From NCBI GenBank assembly GCA_017893485.1, contig CM030361.1, positions 145,514,941-145,578,940 on the forward strand: a DNA stretch of 64,000 nucleotides, in the 5' to 3' direction. Of this stretch, positions 36,457-47,718 are shown piece after piece; position 1 is the first letter of the stretch, and each line of letters begins with the position of its first letter. Made by a program: the position numbers and the translations under genes. This DNA is from Hemerocallis citrina (taxonomy: Eukaryota > Streptophyta > Magnoliopsida > Asparagales > Asphodelaceae). The notes under the pieces are model-generated. The model was not told where the DNA came from and did not search any database. It saw only the letters and a program-made list of their open reading frames with translations.

Positions 36457-36706
36457 TTCGACGATGAAGACGAACGACTGTATACAGATCTCAGATTATA
36501 TCGTTGCCTTAACCGGTCCTTGCGAACGACGGGTTAAGGCTATATTTTTTAAATAAAATTTAGCCTTAACCTGCCGTTTCCAATGACGAGTTAAGGCAAA
36601 ATTTTATAAAAAAATATATAGGCCGTTGGATCAAAAAGATCCAACGGCCCAGATTAAACTTCACACAGGTCTGTGCACACAGACCCGTTTGCAACGGAAG
36701 AAGCCT
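36457..36706. repeat. Right terminal inverted repeat of the 26-kb element
   Basis: Ends GCAACGGAAGAAGCCTC before (CT)n(TA)n. Relative to the left TIR it carries one extra CCTTAACC...GGTTAAGG hairpin block of ~50 bp. A TATA-like ATTTTATAAAAAAATAT near 36600 could start FAR1 transcription. Confidence 0.75.
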
Positions 36707-37917
36707 CTCTCTCTCTATATATATATATAAAGCAATGCTCCATCGAAAACGCTATTGTAATGATGACATTAACAAAATGATCAAGCTCCTAGAACATAAT
36801 CTATAATGATGACATGTTGTCCTTAAAAGGAAATTATTGTCGATTCTCAATAAATCAACAAGCCAAATAACCAAACAAGATGCATTTGCATCAGTTAATA
36901 ACTGACCTGATAGGAAAACGAAAGAATACAATTATTCGATAAATTCAACCTGAATTTATGAACATTACTTCTAAGAAAGTTGAGAGATTATGGAGTGCAA
37001 ACTCTTTTAAACAACTTTAGTATATTCTGTTGTTTTTCTTGGCAGCACTTTCAACCTCATATATTTTTCTTATATATTCTCTTTCACTGACACCTAGGCC
37101 AGTACATATGATAAGAAAATGTTGCTTAGTGAACCTTATGTCAGTACCATCATATGATTTATGTATGGAAACAAGTATTTCATGCCCAAGGAATTGGTCA
37201 TAGGAAAGCACATATTGTCACCAAATTGATATTTCATGACCAAATTGATATATGATGCATGAAGAGTAGTGTATTTAGAAGAAACTGATCACAAGAAAGC
37301 ATATGGTGAGAAGTACTTTACGTACAATCAATTTCGTCACATGAGTACAAATTGTATGGCAGATTATAAATTTCATACCTTGCCTGCCGGTTAATAATAC
37401 TATCCAAACTGTTAAGTCTCGCAGATCAGTAAGTCTTGCATTCAGATTGAGTACTGCTCAAGAAAAAAAGAAGATGATGATTAGTTTACTAATTATTAGT
37501 CCTCTCCATTATAGGAAAAAATAGACACGCTGAAACGAAAAGAAGAAAAAAATGAATGAGTTCGGAAGTGAAATCCATTAATTTGTTGCTGATAGAAATC
37601 ATTTCAAGAACGGACATACAACCCAACATGATTTAACTATTTCGAAGAAAAAAGGGCGTTGATTACAGTCCTGTCAGATATAATGGGGTTTTTCATATTG
37701 TACTTCATAGGAGGGGAGGGGAGCAACTACTACAGACTTAGGCTATCAAATCCAAGTAACTTACTACACCTAATGCTGAAATTGATGCCAATGCAGTGAA
37801 GAATATGTGCTACTTATATCATCACATCTGACTCCTTAAGTTATTCCTGTATGTAAACATTTCTAACAACTGTGATACACCTGAGTATCGATTTTTTGAA
37901 ATAGATATCTATAGTGA
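36707..37917. other. Spacer with no recognised gene
   Basis: AT-rich sequence. Next to the 26-kb element is AGCAATGCTCC, like the end of MITE-2, but no partner arm was found. Short frames here (e.g. minus 37017-37211) show no family resemblance. Confidence 0.4.
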
Positions 37918-37926
37918 TGATAATGA

Positions 37927-39324
37927 GAAAAATTTGCCGTACTGCCCCACCTTTTGAAAATATTTGGCGCCTTACCCTACTTCCCAAAACAATTAGCGAT
38001 ATGCCATTGTTTATGACACATCAGCAACAAATGTTATTGGGAAAAACGGCATAGATTATTTCGATGCCGTTCTTCCCAATAACAATATCTGTTTGGGAAA
38101 AAAGTTTCATGCCGTATTTGGAATAACGGCATCTGTTATTTTTTGTGTAAAGATCTAACAGTCTCAATTGTGAGCTGAAAGAGAATTGCAAAAATAAAAT
38201 AACTAATGCCGTTCTCTCAGAGAATGGCAACGATTATACTGATGCAGTTATTTTGAATAACGACATCAGTTATATTCGTTTTGCACAGTTTCCTATAATC
38301 AAAAACCCCCTACTCCTTTCTCCTACCCCTTGTCATTTGTATTCTTTTCTCTCTCTCTTCACTCCTGTTATCCACAAACCCTAGATCCCAAAATCAAAAA
38401 ATTCCAACCATTCGAGTGCTTTAAAATTCAATACATCCTACCTCCTTACTCCCACTCTCATTTCATTCTTCATCCACAACGAATTTTGAAGCTAGTGGTG
38501 GTGCGGTTTAATTCGAAGGTATTATTATCTTAACTGTATGTTTGATATGTATACCCATGTTATGCTTATTGTGAGTAGTGAATGACTTGAATATGTTTGA
38601 ATTTTTATGCATAGGTATGAAATTTGATATCCCTATTTGGTTATATTTCGGGGATGAAGTAATTAAGGATCCCAAGATTGGATATTCTTATAGTGATGTT
38701 GAACCGGTAATTATTTGGGCTCCCCGCAATTTTACGTACTCAGAATTAATAGATAAGATATACGAAGTCACCAATTGGGATAGAAGTGAAATGAGTCTGA
38801 AACTCAGAGCCCGTTATGCTGCTGGTAAAGGGGATGTGCAGTATTTCATGATTTTGGGATCTAGGGTTTGTGGGTAACAGGAGTGAAGAGAGAGAGAGAG
38901 AGAGAAGAATACGAATGACAATGGGTAGGAGAAAGGAGAAGGGGGTTTTTGATTATAGGAAACTGTGCAAAACGAATATAACTGATGCCGTTATTCAAAA
39001 TAACTGCATCAGTATAATCGTTTCCGTTCTCTGAGAGAACGACATTAGTTATTTTATTTTTGCAATTCTCTCTCAGCTCACAATTGAGACTGTTAGATTT
39101 TTACACAAAAAATAACAGATGCCGTTATTCCAAATAACGGCATGAAACTTTTTTCCAAACAGATGCCGTTATTGGGAAGAACGGCATCGAAATAACCTAT
39201 ACCGTTTTTCCAAATAACGTTTGTTGCTGACGTGTCCTAAACAAGGACATTTCGCTAATTGTTTTGGGAAGTGGGGCAAGGCGCTAAATATTTTCAAAAA
39301 ATGGGGCAGTATGGCAAATTTTTC
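37927..39324. mobile_element. Non-autonomous MULE with ~480-bp TIRs and 9-bp TSD
   Basis: Flanked by TGATAATGA at 37918-37926 and 39325-39333, a perfect 9-bp duplication as made by Mutator-like elements. The ends GAAAAATTTGCCGTACTGCC and GGGGCAGTATGGCAAATTTTTC begin inverted repeats that extend ~480 bp inward, through several GCCGTTATTCC...GGAATAACGGC-type hairpins, to the ACAAACCCTAGATCCC/GGGATCTAGGGTTTGT pair. 1,398 bp in total, with a single short gene piece between the arms. Confidence 0.9.
38578..38877 (+). pseudogene. MuDR N-terminal PB1-like fragment inside the 1.4-kb MULE
   Basis: A plus-strand frame contains MKFDIPIWLYFGDEVIKDP, SYSDVEPVIIWAPRNFTYSE, DKIYEVTNWDRSEMSLKLRAR. This matches the PB1-like region at the start of plant MuDR-type MULE proteins (pattern: W-[x]-YYGG, GYSY, DRS, L-x-x-RYP). 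The in-frame ATG used by the parent is probably GMKFD at ~38614, after a GCATAG acceptor. The frame then runs into the right TIR and stops at 38875. The catalytic MULE domain is absent, so it is a deletion derivative. Confidence 0.65.
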
Positions 39325-40210
39325 TGATAATGATATGCCTAAGGTTGGGACAAAAACTTCCTAAATTAAATTTGACTAGCTGGCCCTTTGAACCATGTGA
39401 GGTCTGACTTGATATAACATTGAAACAAATTCCTTGGTAAAGATAATGTTGATAAGTAACTGCCGGTGACTTTCTTCTGGAGTAGTAAATCACCAAATAG
39501 AAAATTTTTGATGAACTTTCAGCAAATCAAGATATAATTATAACTAGTGAAAAAATTATATATAAATCATGAAAGGCTGCAGCTTCTAATTTCAACCATG
39601 ATCTACTGTGTCATTTCAATTATGCTAACATTCAATATTCAAAAGGTATTGTAACACCCTGAATTTCAAATTCATGTAATTCGTGGCAAATACAGGATCT
39701 TTTACTTTAATTCGTACAAATTTACAAGAAATTTAAAACTTTTCATTATACATTGTCTGTTACAAATACACCGCAGAAGTTACAGAAAATATACAACTTT
39801 AACCTTTAATAACTTTAATTTGGAAGTAATCATCAGTATCAACTCATCTTTGCGTCTTTCACTAAACCAAGTCCCACACTTAAAATCTGTGGGCACATCA
39901 GTTGAATACAATTGACGCAATGCTATAATACAGCAATTTTCTTATTTTAGCAAACACAAATTTGAATGTACAACAAAGTGTGAAAAGTGACTTATCCTAA
40001 ACATGTCACTATATGATATGAACTTAATGCCTAATGCAGATCTTACACTACAATGACATTAAGGCATACTTGTTTGGATTTTATGCATCCCATACTACAT
40101 AGGTCCGATAGTAAGCCCTTAACGTACTCCACAATATAGATTTCAATTCCTTGTTATGAAATCCTACTACGGTGACTAATATAAGGTTTATATATTCTGT
40201 GAGTATTTAA

Positions 40211-40555
40211 TACCGCCCCGACAATTCTTGAGAATCGCTCTCCCACCGCGAGTCGTAATCCTGATAATTCTGGAGATGAAACCCACACCGCGAGCCATGA
40301 CCCCGATAATTCTTGAGAGCCGTTTTCCCACTGCGAGTGATTTTCAGACGTCACGCTTCACACCCCGATAATTCTAGAGACGAAACCCACACCGCGATTC
40401 ATATGGTACCTCATCACACAAATATCCCACGAGCGTCGCCTCGATCCCGATAATTCTGAAGATAAATCCCACACCGTGAGTGATTTTGGGTGTCATGCCT
40501 CACCCCGATAATTCTTGAGATAATCTCCCACCGCGAATCATATGAGGCCTGCATA
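40211..40555. repeat. Short tandem array in 3' LTR of Tekay 2
   Basis: Six to seven imperfect units of ~45-60 bp built on CCCCGATAATTCTGGAGA, then CCCACACCGCGAGT. Tekay 1 LTRs have a single related copy (GACGATAATTCTGGAG), so the array is an expansion in this family. It lies in the R-U5 part. Confidence 0.75.
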
Positions 40556-41076
40556 TTGTTGTTTGCCCATACTTCATTACATCTCACTCTAGTGCCCATT
40601 CTTAGGTTTAATTATAATCATCACAACCTAGAGCTAGCTTAACCTACCGGACTTAAATCAACACACGAGAAAAATGTTAGCCCACACTGGCTACTTCTCA
40701 AATTTCTTTATTCACAAATTGCCGGTCACTATGGGTCTCGCTCAGCCTCTAGATTCCAACAACCATCTCACTATAGAGATTAGTTAGGTCACATCTAACC
40801 TCAACATAAATATTTCATGCATTATTCATCCATTTTCTTTATGTTTATAAATCATGAAGTAAACCAACTTTTTATAGCAATGTAAATAACAATTTGTCAA
40901 TCAAATTCTTGTAAGCAATTTCTTGGTTAACAACCCCACACTATTCGATTTAATAATATTCAATGCCTTTTTTGTTAGTAGATTTGTTTCATGTTTTTTC
41001 TACACTTCAAATATATTTCTTAATACAAAAATTCTTTGAGATTAAGTCAACTAGAGATTCCGTATTTCATTCTCGT

Positions 41077-41566
41077 TAGCATTGGTATAAATACCCGAAA
41101 CCCGGATCCGACCCAGACCTGGCATTGGACCGGAACCGACCCGGCCTATCCGGGTCCGGGTCCTAAAATGGGACCCGTTGTACTTTCGGGTCCGGGTATT
41201 GGTCCGCTCAAAAGAGACACGACCCGGACACGGACCCGTTAAAAAAAATTCAAAAAATCAACATAAAAATAAATATTCTAACCTCATCCCTCCCCTACTT
41301 CCTCCTCAATTCTAAATCTTTCTCTTCCAAACTCAAAACTCATGCCTTTTTCTTCTCTCCTCTATTCTAAATCCTCTACTCACCGTCTCCACTCGCCTTT
41401 CACACTCCCGCTCTTACCCGAACGGGTAGGAATATTTTAATAGGACCCGGACTCCGAACCGGACCCGGTCCTCATGGGTTCGAGTCCAATTTTTGGACCC
41501 ATAGGGGACTGGGTCTGGGTTCGGGTAGTGAAGGACCCGACCCAACCCTACCTGATACCAATGCTA
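41077..41566. mobile_element. hAT-like MITE in left LTR of Tekay 2
   Basis: 490 bp with terminal repeats TAGCATTGGTAT/ATACCAATGCTA and an 8-bp target duplication ATTCTCGT (41069-41076, 41567-41574). The other LTR has the empty site. The interior is rich in GGGTCCGGGTC and its complement and non-coding. The 8-bp TSD points to hAT. Confidence 0.85.
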
Positions 41567-41888
41567 ATTCTCGTAAACATCTTAACTATTCACTTAATGC
41601 AATAGATTATATCCATGCAATTCAACATAGGTGTGTTCTAAATTTGTATTTTACTCCTACCGCTTAAATCTTTTTAGTCATATACAGTCCCCCTTTGAAT
41701 TTGAATTCGAAAACTCATCTAATACATGATTTAATATGAATATAACCTTTAATTCCCAAAATATATCTTAGAATAGTGTGGAATTATTTCCAAGGTGTTC
41801 TAATAATATTTTAGAATATTATTACATTTTTTCCCAAATTTTAAAGCATGAAAAACTGCCTTAAAAAAATTCAAACAAAATCTGTGTA

Positions 41889-42114
41889 TGACCGTGATCG
41901 AACCCCAGACCAATAGCAGGCCAACCGCAAGCCCCAACCACTAAGCAAAGTCACTTTTGGTGATATAATCCACACTAAGTTTCTTTTATAATCCAGTTAC
42001 TCTTATTTATAGAGTCCATTTTTTTTTTTACAAAAGGGCAGAGCCTCCCAGGTTTCCAACCCGAGACCAAGAAGCCCCCAAACACAGTGCGCTAACCACT
42101 AAGTCCGATGCTCC
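41889..42114 (-). other. Pair of tRNA-like modules in 3' LTR of Tekay 2
   Basis: Minus strand: module 1 (42044-42114) has GGACTTAGTGGTTAGCGC as A-box region and GGGTTGGAAACC as an eroded B-box. Module 2 (41889-41957) has TTAGTGGTTGGGGC and GGGGTTCGATCAC. Spacing is tRNA-like; stems are poor. Confidence 0.5.
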
Positions 42115-42549
42115 TTCTACTTATATATGTGTTCCAAATCTTTTAACTCTGCTATTTGTTTTCCATATCATTTTAGTTTATTCACATAGTTTGATTTCTA
42201 TCGTTTCCCTCATAATTATTACCCATAAATTACACTTCTAAATTTCCAGAGATGATTTTTCTCTAATTTTATCAATAGTAGCATGAAGTTGTACACAAAT
42301 TAATTTAAATAGCAATTTTTTTAGAAACCTTGTACTCCTATGTTATTGTTAATCAATTTGACTACTCTTTACAAAAATTAGCATGAATATATATTCTTTT
42401 AGCAATTATTCTGAATTTATGGAAAATTCTCACCGCCACCATTTGATTATAATCCATACCTAATTTCCCATGATTTTTAAGCATAACTTAGCAACTTTAT
42501 ATACATATACAATTTATATACATGATCTTATCATGGTATGCTACAATAA

Positions 42550-43548
42550 GGTAGTGTTCTTTTTCATCTCTTATAAGAGATTTACCTCTTATAAGAGGTG
42601 GTCCCCCTCTTACAAGAGTTTCTTTAGTGTTCTTTTTTTTACCTCTTATAAGATATTTTTCTCAAAATATCTTATAAGCCTAAAAGACTTCTAGTAGCCT
42701 CTTTTAAATTCTTATAAGACTTCTATTACTTAAAAAGTCTATATTACCCCCAAAGTCTATATTATAATTGTTACTAATTAAACTAGTTTATATATTAGTC
42801 TATAGTAGCCCGGAATATGCTATCCTAGAAAAAGTGTAATCGTATACGTAGTTGACTGTAATATGCTATCTTAGAAAAAGTGTGGGAATTCATTCTTCAC
42901 AATCTCGAACAATTATGTTAGGGATACTGTCGAAACACTAATTTATTTAAAGATATATATATTTATGTCCAATAAGTACATTACTTGAGTTGTGGGTAGT
43001 TGATTTGTCATGTTATAATGCCACCATGTTCAAATCTTGCAGTCGGTAAGGTTTTTTTTTATTTTTTACTTTTTATTTTTTATGTTTATTTTTTATTTAT
43101 TTACAGCTAAGGGAGAATTTATATTAGCCCATTGACCTTAAATTTTTTTAATCCAACTTCTTTGAAACAAATTATTATTATTTATATTTATACATACTAA
43201 TTTTCATACTAATTAAAAGTCTATAGTAGTCCGGAATTATAATTGATGATTTACACTGATTTGTGAATTTAACTTGCTATTAAACTAGTTTATATATTAG
43301 TAATTTGAACTTATCTTTTCTTGTCCTTCATCTCACTATTTTTATATTTTGGGGTAATATAGACTTTGGGGTAATATAGACTCTTGTAAGAGGTAAAAAA
43401 AGAACAGAAATATCTTATAAGAGGTTCTTATAAGAGGTTATTGTTATATAAAAAGAACACCTCAAAAAGTGGCTCTTACAAGATACTCTTACTGTAAATC
43501 TCTTATAAGAGGTAACCTCTTATAAGAGGAAAAAAAAAGAACAGTACC
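42550..43548. mobile_element. Harbinger/Tourist-like MITE in left LTR of Tekay 2
   Basis: 999 bp, ends GGTAGTGTTCTTTTT/AAAAAGAACAGTACC, target duplication TAA (42547-42549, 43549-43551), empty site in the other LTR. The arms are packed with CTCTTATAAGAG palindromes. A further inverted pair (AGTCTATATTACCCC/GGGGTAATATAGACT) encloses a ~600-bp core (42740-43380) that may be a separate nested insertion. Confidence 0.8.
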
Positions 43549-44461
43549 TAAGTCAATACGCATGACTTCATTACTAAAACACTCTAATAAAATTAATAGT
43601 TTGAATACATGACAATCAATATCTATATTGTAATTTTTAACTAATGTGCATTAATTTCTCATATTTATCTACCACTACAAACTCTAGATTACACATGAGA
43701 ATATAACATGCATCATATAAAAGGTTTAGAAACTAAAGAACACATACCAAATTTCATTTCAAGCACAATTTACCTAAACATGCATTCTACATACAATCAG
43801 AAAGCAAAAGAAGCACCCACCTCAAAAATCTCTTACTAGTTGTAGTTCCTAGCAATTTGCTCCAAGATTCCAAACTCCTAGCCACCAATGAAAATCCCGG
43901 TCTCTCTCTCCTTGACAAACCGCAAGTCTCTTTCTTCCTTTCTCTATTTTTTTGTTTAGATTTTTGTGTTGTTCATGACAAAATGGAGGGCTACTTATAG
44001 GAAAAATGAGTGGTTAAAATGACTCCCCATTTCTCCACACTCTCATCCACTCTCCCTCATTCTCAAAGATGGTCGGCCAATGCATGGGGTGTGCACATGC
44101 ACATGCACGTGTATTCAATGTGTGTGGACACTGCCTCATACAAATTTTATTATTAGTATTTATTAAGTTAGATGTGTGTGTTACACATGGCAAGGTGTAC
44201 AAATTTAACTAAATTTTAAATGTACATTAAGTGCATACGAAAATAATCATGGGCTTTAATTTTTAATTGTTTTAATCGGTAACAAAAATAGAGTTAGGCC
44301 TAGTTGATTTTAATTACAATAAATCACACCATTGTGATTAGTAAAATGAGAGGAAAAATTTCCATGATCCAAGAAAATTTTAGGAACAAACACGTGCACA
44401 ATATTTTACGTGCAATGCACGTGAAAAAAATAAAAATAATTTTTCCTCTGGGGATGTTACA

Positions 44462-44476
44462 ATACTCCCTCCTTAG
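44462..44476 (-). other. Polypurine tract of Tekay 2
   Basis: The minus strand reads AAGGAGGGAGTAT immediately before the 3' LTR. Confidence 0.65.
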
Positions 44477-44501
44477 AATAGTTCTGTCTTTAGAACTACG
44501 C

Positions 44502-44997
44502 TTAAAGAGAGAAAAAGGCAAAAGAAACAAAATTACAGGGTTTAGGAAAAAAGTTTGGGATGTCCCTCATCATCCTCTCCTCTGATTCCCAGGTGGCTTC
44601 TTCGACTAGCTGATTCCTCCACATTACCTTGAACATGGGTATAGTTTTGTTTCTCAAAACTTTTTCCCGCCGATCCACGATCTCCACTGGACGCTCCTTG
44701 TAGCTTAAGTGTTTCTGTAGACCTTCTGGCACTTCTGGTAAGTGGTGAGTCGGATCTAGAATGTAGCCTCATAACATGGATACATGAAAGACATTATGCA
44801 CTTGGGCTAGCTCTTCCGATAATTCCAACCGATAAGCTGTCTTCCCAATTCTCTTCAGTATCTTATATGGTCCTATATACCTTGGAACTAACTTTCCTTC
44901 TTTCCCAAATCGGATCACACCCTTCGTCGGAGATACCTTCAAGAAGACAAAGTCACCTTCTTCGAATTCCAAATCCCTTCTCTGATTATCTGCATAG
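44502..44997 (-). pseudogene. Integrase C-terminus and chromodomain-like tail of Tekay 2 (3' piece)
   Basis: Continues the integrase beyond the Athila insertion: YADNQRRDLEFEEGDFVFLKV, RFGKEGKLVPRYIGPYKILKRIGKTAYRLEL, VHNVFHVSML, then in another frame PVEIVDRREKVLRNKTIP and QLVEEATWESEERMMRDIP. The shift near 44770 breaks the frame. Athila interrupts the codon for the residue after NNY/HY. Confidence 0.85.
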
Positions 44998-46698
44998 TGT
45001 TGTTGGAAATCTAGCTACCTAATTTAATAGACTAACCAGACACAAATTATAAAACCTCGCAAGTGCACGAATCGAATCGTAGTAATAGCAAGGGTCGATC
45101 CCACAGAGATTGTAGATTCTAACTAACTAATCAATAGAAAATAATAAAAATCATAAAGAGTTGATTTGAAAATCTAAAAGAAATTAAAAAGGTTAAAACT
45201 AAGATGAAAGGTGTTGAATCACAAATATCTCTTGAATAGTTGGGTTGTTGATCTCCACCAATAGTTAGTAATGCTAAGTCACCTTCTGAACTTACTTCCA
45301 ATTACTCATGTTTGTTCACTTCAAGGGCATGGTATCTACTCCTTAAAGTATTGTTTCCCTAAGCCAAGAATTAGGCATGGTATCTACTCTAATTCGTTTC
45401 TTTCATCAAGTAGTCAGCCTAGTATTTACTAAGTTGTTCTTAAAGAAAACATAAGATCAGTGGAAACGAACAAACACTCAAGGTTCTAGAAATTGGTATC
45501 AGATCTAGATTCCTTAAGTTGATTGAACCAAGAACCCCTAAAGATTCCTTTGTTACAAATTATGGGCACGAGATTCGGTCGTCTCAATATGCTTCATATA
45601 ACAGATTTAGATAAATGATAACATAAACTTGATATTCTCACGTGCTGTATGTCAGTCGACTGGCTCTCACCTCAGTCGACTGCTCTCAGACTTCGAGATC
45701 CAAGTTTGATGATCATTAATCTATGTCAATTCAACCAGATTCAATCAATAAGTAATTAGAAGATCTCAGAAGAATATAGCACTACATAACTACGGTTTCG
45801 ATCTACCCAACTATGAAATTAGTTCCACATAATAATACTTTTATTGCTCAACAAGTTTGAATACATGATCAACATAAAAGAATAAAGAGAGAAGAAGAAA
45901 TAAACTAATGGATTCCGGCAATATGGTCGACTGGCTGTCACACAGTCGACTGCCTTCTGGTTGCTGGATCTTCTCTTTCCTTCTTCGATGTTAATGGAGT
46001 GATGTTCTCGATGCTTGTTCAGGAACTTGGTGATTGAGTCGCTTTTCAGAGATATATGATTGTTGATGGAGTCGTGGAGTGGAGAGAGAAGAGAGAGCCG
46101 TTCTGGAGATGGTATTCTGATATTTATAGAACACGGCTGAGAATTAGGGTTTCCACTTTTTCAGGAAGATCCTTCTTTATTTGATTTGATGATTAATATC
46201 TTTCTCTTTTCTCCTTTCCTTCCTTATTTGTTTACCACGTCCACTTGGAAAATACCCTGTCTTTAGATTTGATTCGCTGCATAAAATCTTGATTCAAATA
46301 GATTTGAAATCAGATTCAGGTGTATCTTCGAATATCTTATCTGTTTACTCCGCCGCAGACCAGTCGACTTGTCTTCGAACCAGTCGACTGTGTCGAGACT
46401 TATGTAGATTTCACCTTTGATCATACCAGTCGACTGTCTTTGAGAGTAAGTCGACTGTGTCGAGAGTTGTGGAAAATCAGCTTCTCTTGTTCAGTCGCCT
46501 GGTTGAGGAACCAGTCGACTGATCCTCTGCAGTTTGCTGTGTATTATCCTTGAAGTCCTAAATCTGCTTCGTTTTGCTGTTATAAGCTGTTTCCTATGGA
46601 AAAGAGAAAATAGGAGTTAAATACCATATAGAGAGCTTTTAAATGTCTAATTATATTAAGATTATTGCTCTAAAAAGTGAATAATAATGTGTTCATCA
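44998..46698 (-). repeat. 3' LTR of Athila element
   Basis: 1,701 bp, TGTTG...ATCA. TATA box TATAAATA at 46121-46128 (minus). Holds at least six exact CAGTCGACTG words. Confidence 0.95.
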
Positions 46699-46712
46699 AA
46701 TACCCCCACACT
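46699..46712 (-). other. Polypurine tract of Athila
   Basis: The minus strand reads AGTGTGGGGGTATT adjoining the 3' LTR. A second AGTGTGGGGGTATT lies near 47520-47534, perhaps a central or duplicate tract. Confidence 0.75.
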
Positions 46713-47001
46713 TAGCTTTTGCTTGTCCTCAAGCAAAAAGTGAATTTATGAACAAGGGAGTAATAATCAGAATAAACTCAACCATCATGATTTCTTATTA
46801 TGTGGACATCAAAATGAAAAATACAAAACTACAAACAATTTCAGATAAAGTAAAGTTAAACATACCCACTTTCTCCAGTGCAATTGTCTATTCATAAATC
46901 CCAAACTTAGTCATATTTGTCATGCGATTAATGTAGTTATAGTATGCATCTACTCAGTCTGTGATTATCCCTTTTCTCTACTACAAATCCAGTAGCAAAC
47001 T

Positions 47002-47056
<55 letters not shown>

Positions 47057-47718
47057 GTCTCTTCTTTAAAGTTGTCACTTGTCTTTTGACGCGAATGCGA
47101 AACATTTGTGATGTATCCACCCGGTTACTCAACAAGTCACAAACATTAAAGTGCTTTGCATACTCGTATTTCAAGTTGCCGTTTGACGTAAAGGTAAACA
47201 TTGGTGATGAATACCCCTAGTTACTAAGCCCTCAAAATATTGGAGTAGACTGACTTTATTCAAATATATATACATATATTGTATCACTCTATTTACTTAA
47301 ACTCGATTTAGGACTAGATCTGAAGGGAATAATTATCAGAAAAAGCATCACATTTGTTTATTATGTATAATCGCATGACGCACACAATTTTTGTAGGGAA
47401 TTATGAAACTCAACAATCCTAAAGTAAATAAGTATCCTTACTCTTACTTTATAAGAAATTGTTTATCCTAAAAAAAAAAAAAAAAAAAAAATTCAAAAAT
47501 TCCAAATATAACTAACTAATACCCCCACACTTAGATGGAACATTGTCCTCAATGTTCGCACAAAACATAAGATATAGGCATGTGTTACCATCTAGTGAGG
47601 AGAGACTGAAAAATAAAAATAAAAATGAATATAAAGGGAAAGTGTAAATACTCCCCTGAAGGTTGGGTTGCCTCCCAATAAGCGCTGTGTTTCATGTCTT
47701 CAGCTAGACATGATGAGT
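46713..47718. other. Athila 3' non-coding region, no env-like ORF
   Basis: About 1 kb between the gag-pol stop and the PPT. Holds a 48-base T run (47006-47053), an A run (47470-47490), a pair of diverged direct repeats (about 47070-47140 and 47160-47230, each with a GACGYRAAKGYRAA-like core) and the duplicate PPT. No ORF of note. Confidence 0.7.

Larger units (their letters stand above)
39650..44461 (-). repeat. 3' LTR of Tekay 2, carrying two MITEs
   Basis: 4,812 bp as found. Removing the two MITEs with their duplications leaves ~3.31 kb, matching the 3.28-kb right LTR. A TATA-like TATAAG (minus, near 43996) sits where the right LTR has TATAAATA. Confidence 0.9.

Noticed and set aside
37017..37211. 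Minus-strand ORF as a downstream alpha-galactosidase exon
   Set aside because: No resemblance to the expected post-FSIWA region of GH27 enzymes.
46320..46553. 77-codon plus-strand ORF present in both Athila LTRs
   Set aside because: Identical in both copies only because the LTRs are near identical; composition follows the repeated CAGTCGACTG word.
46713..47718. Env-like ORF3 of Athila
   Set aside because: The interval is 1 kb with poly-T and poly-A runs and no frame with a membrane segment.
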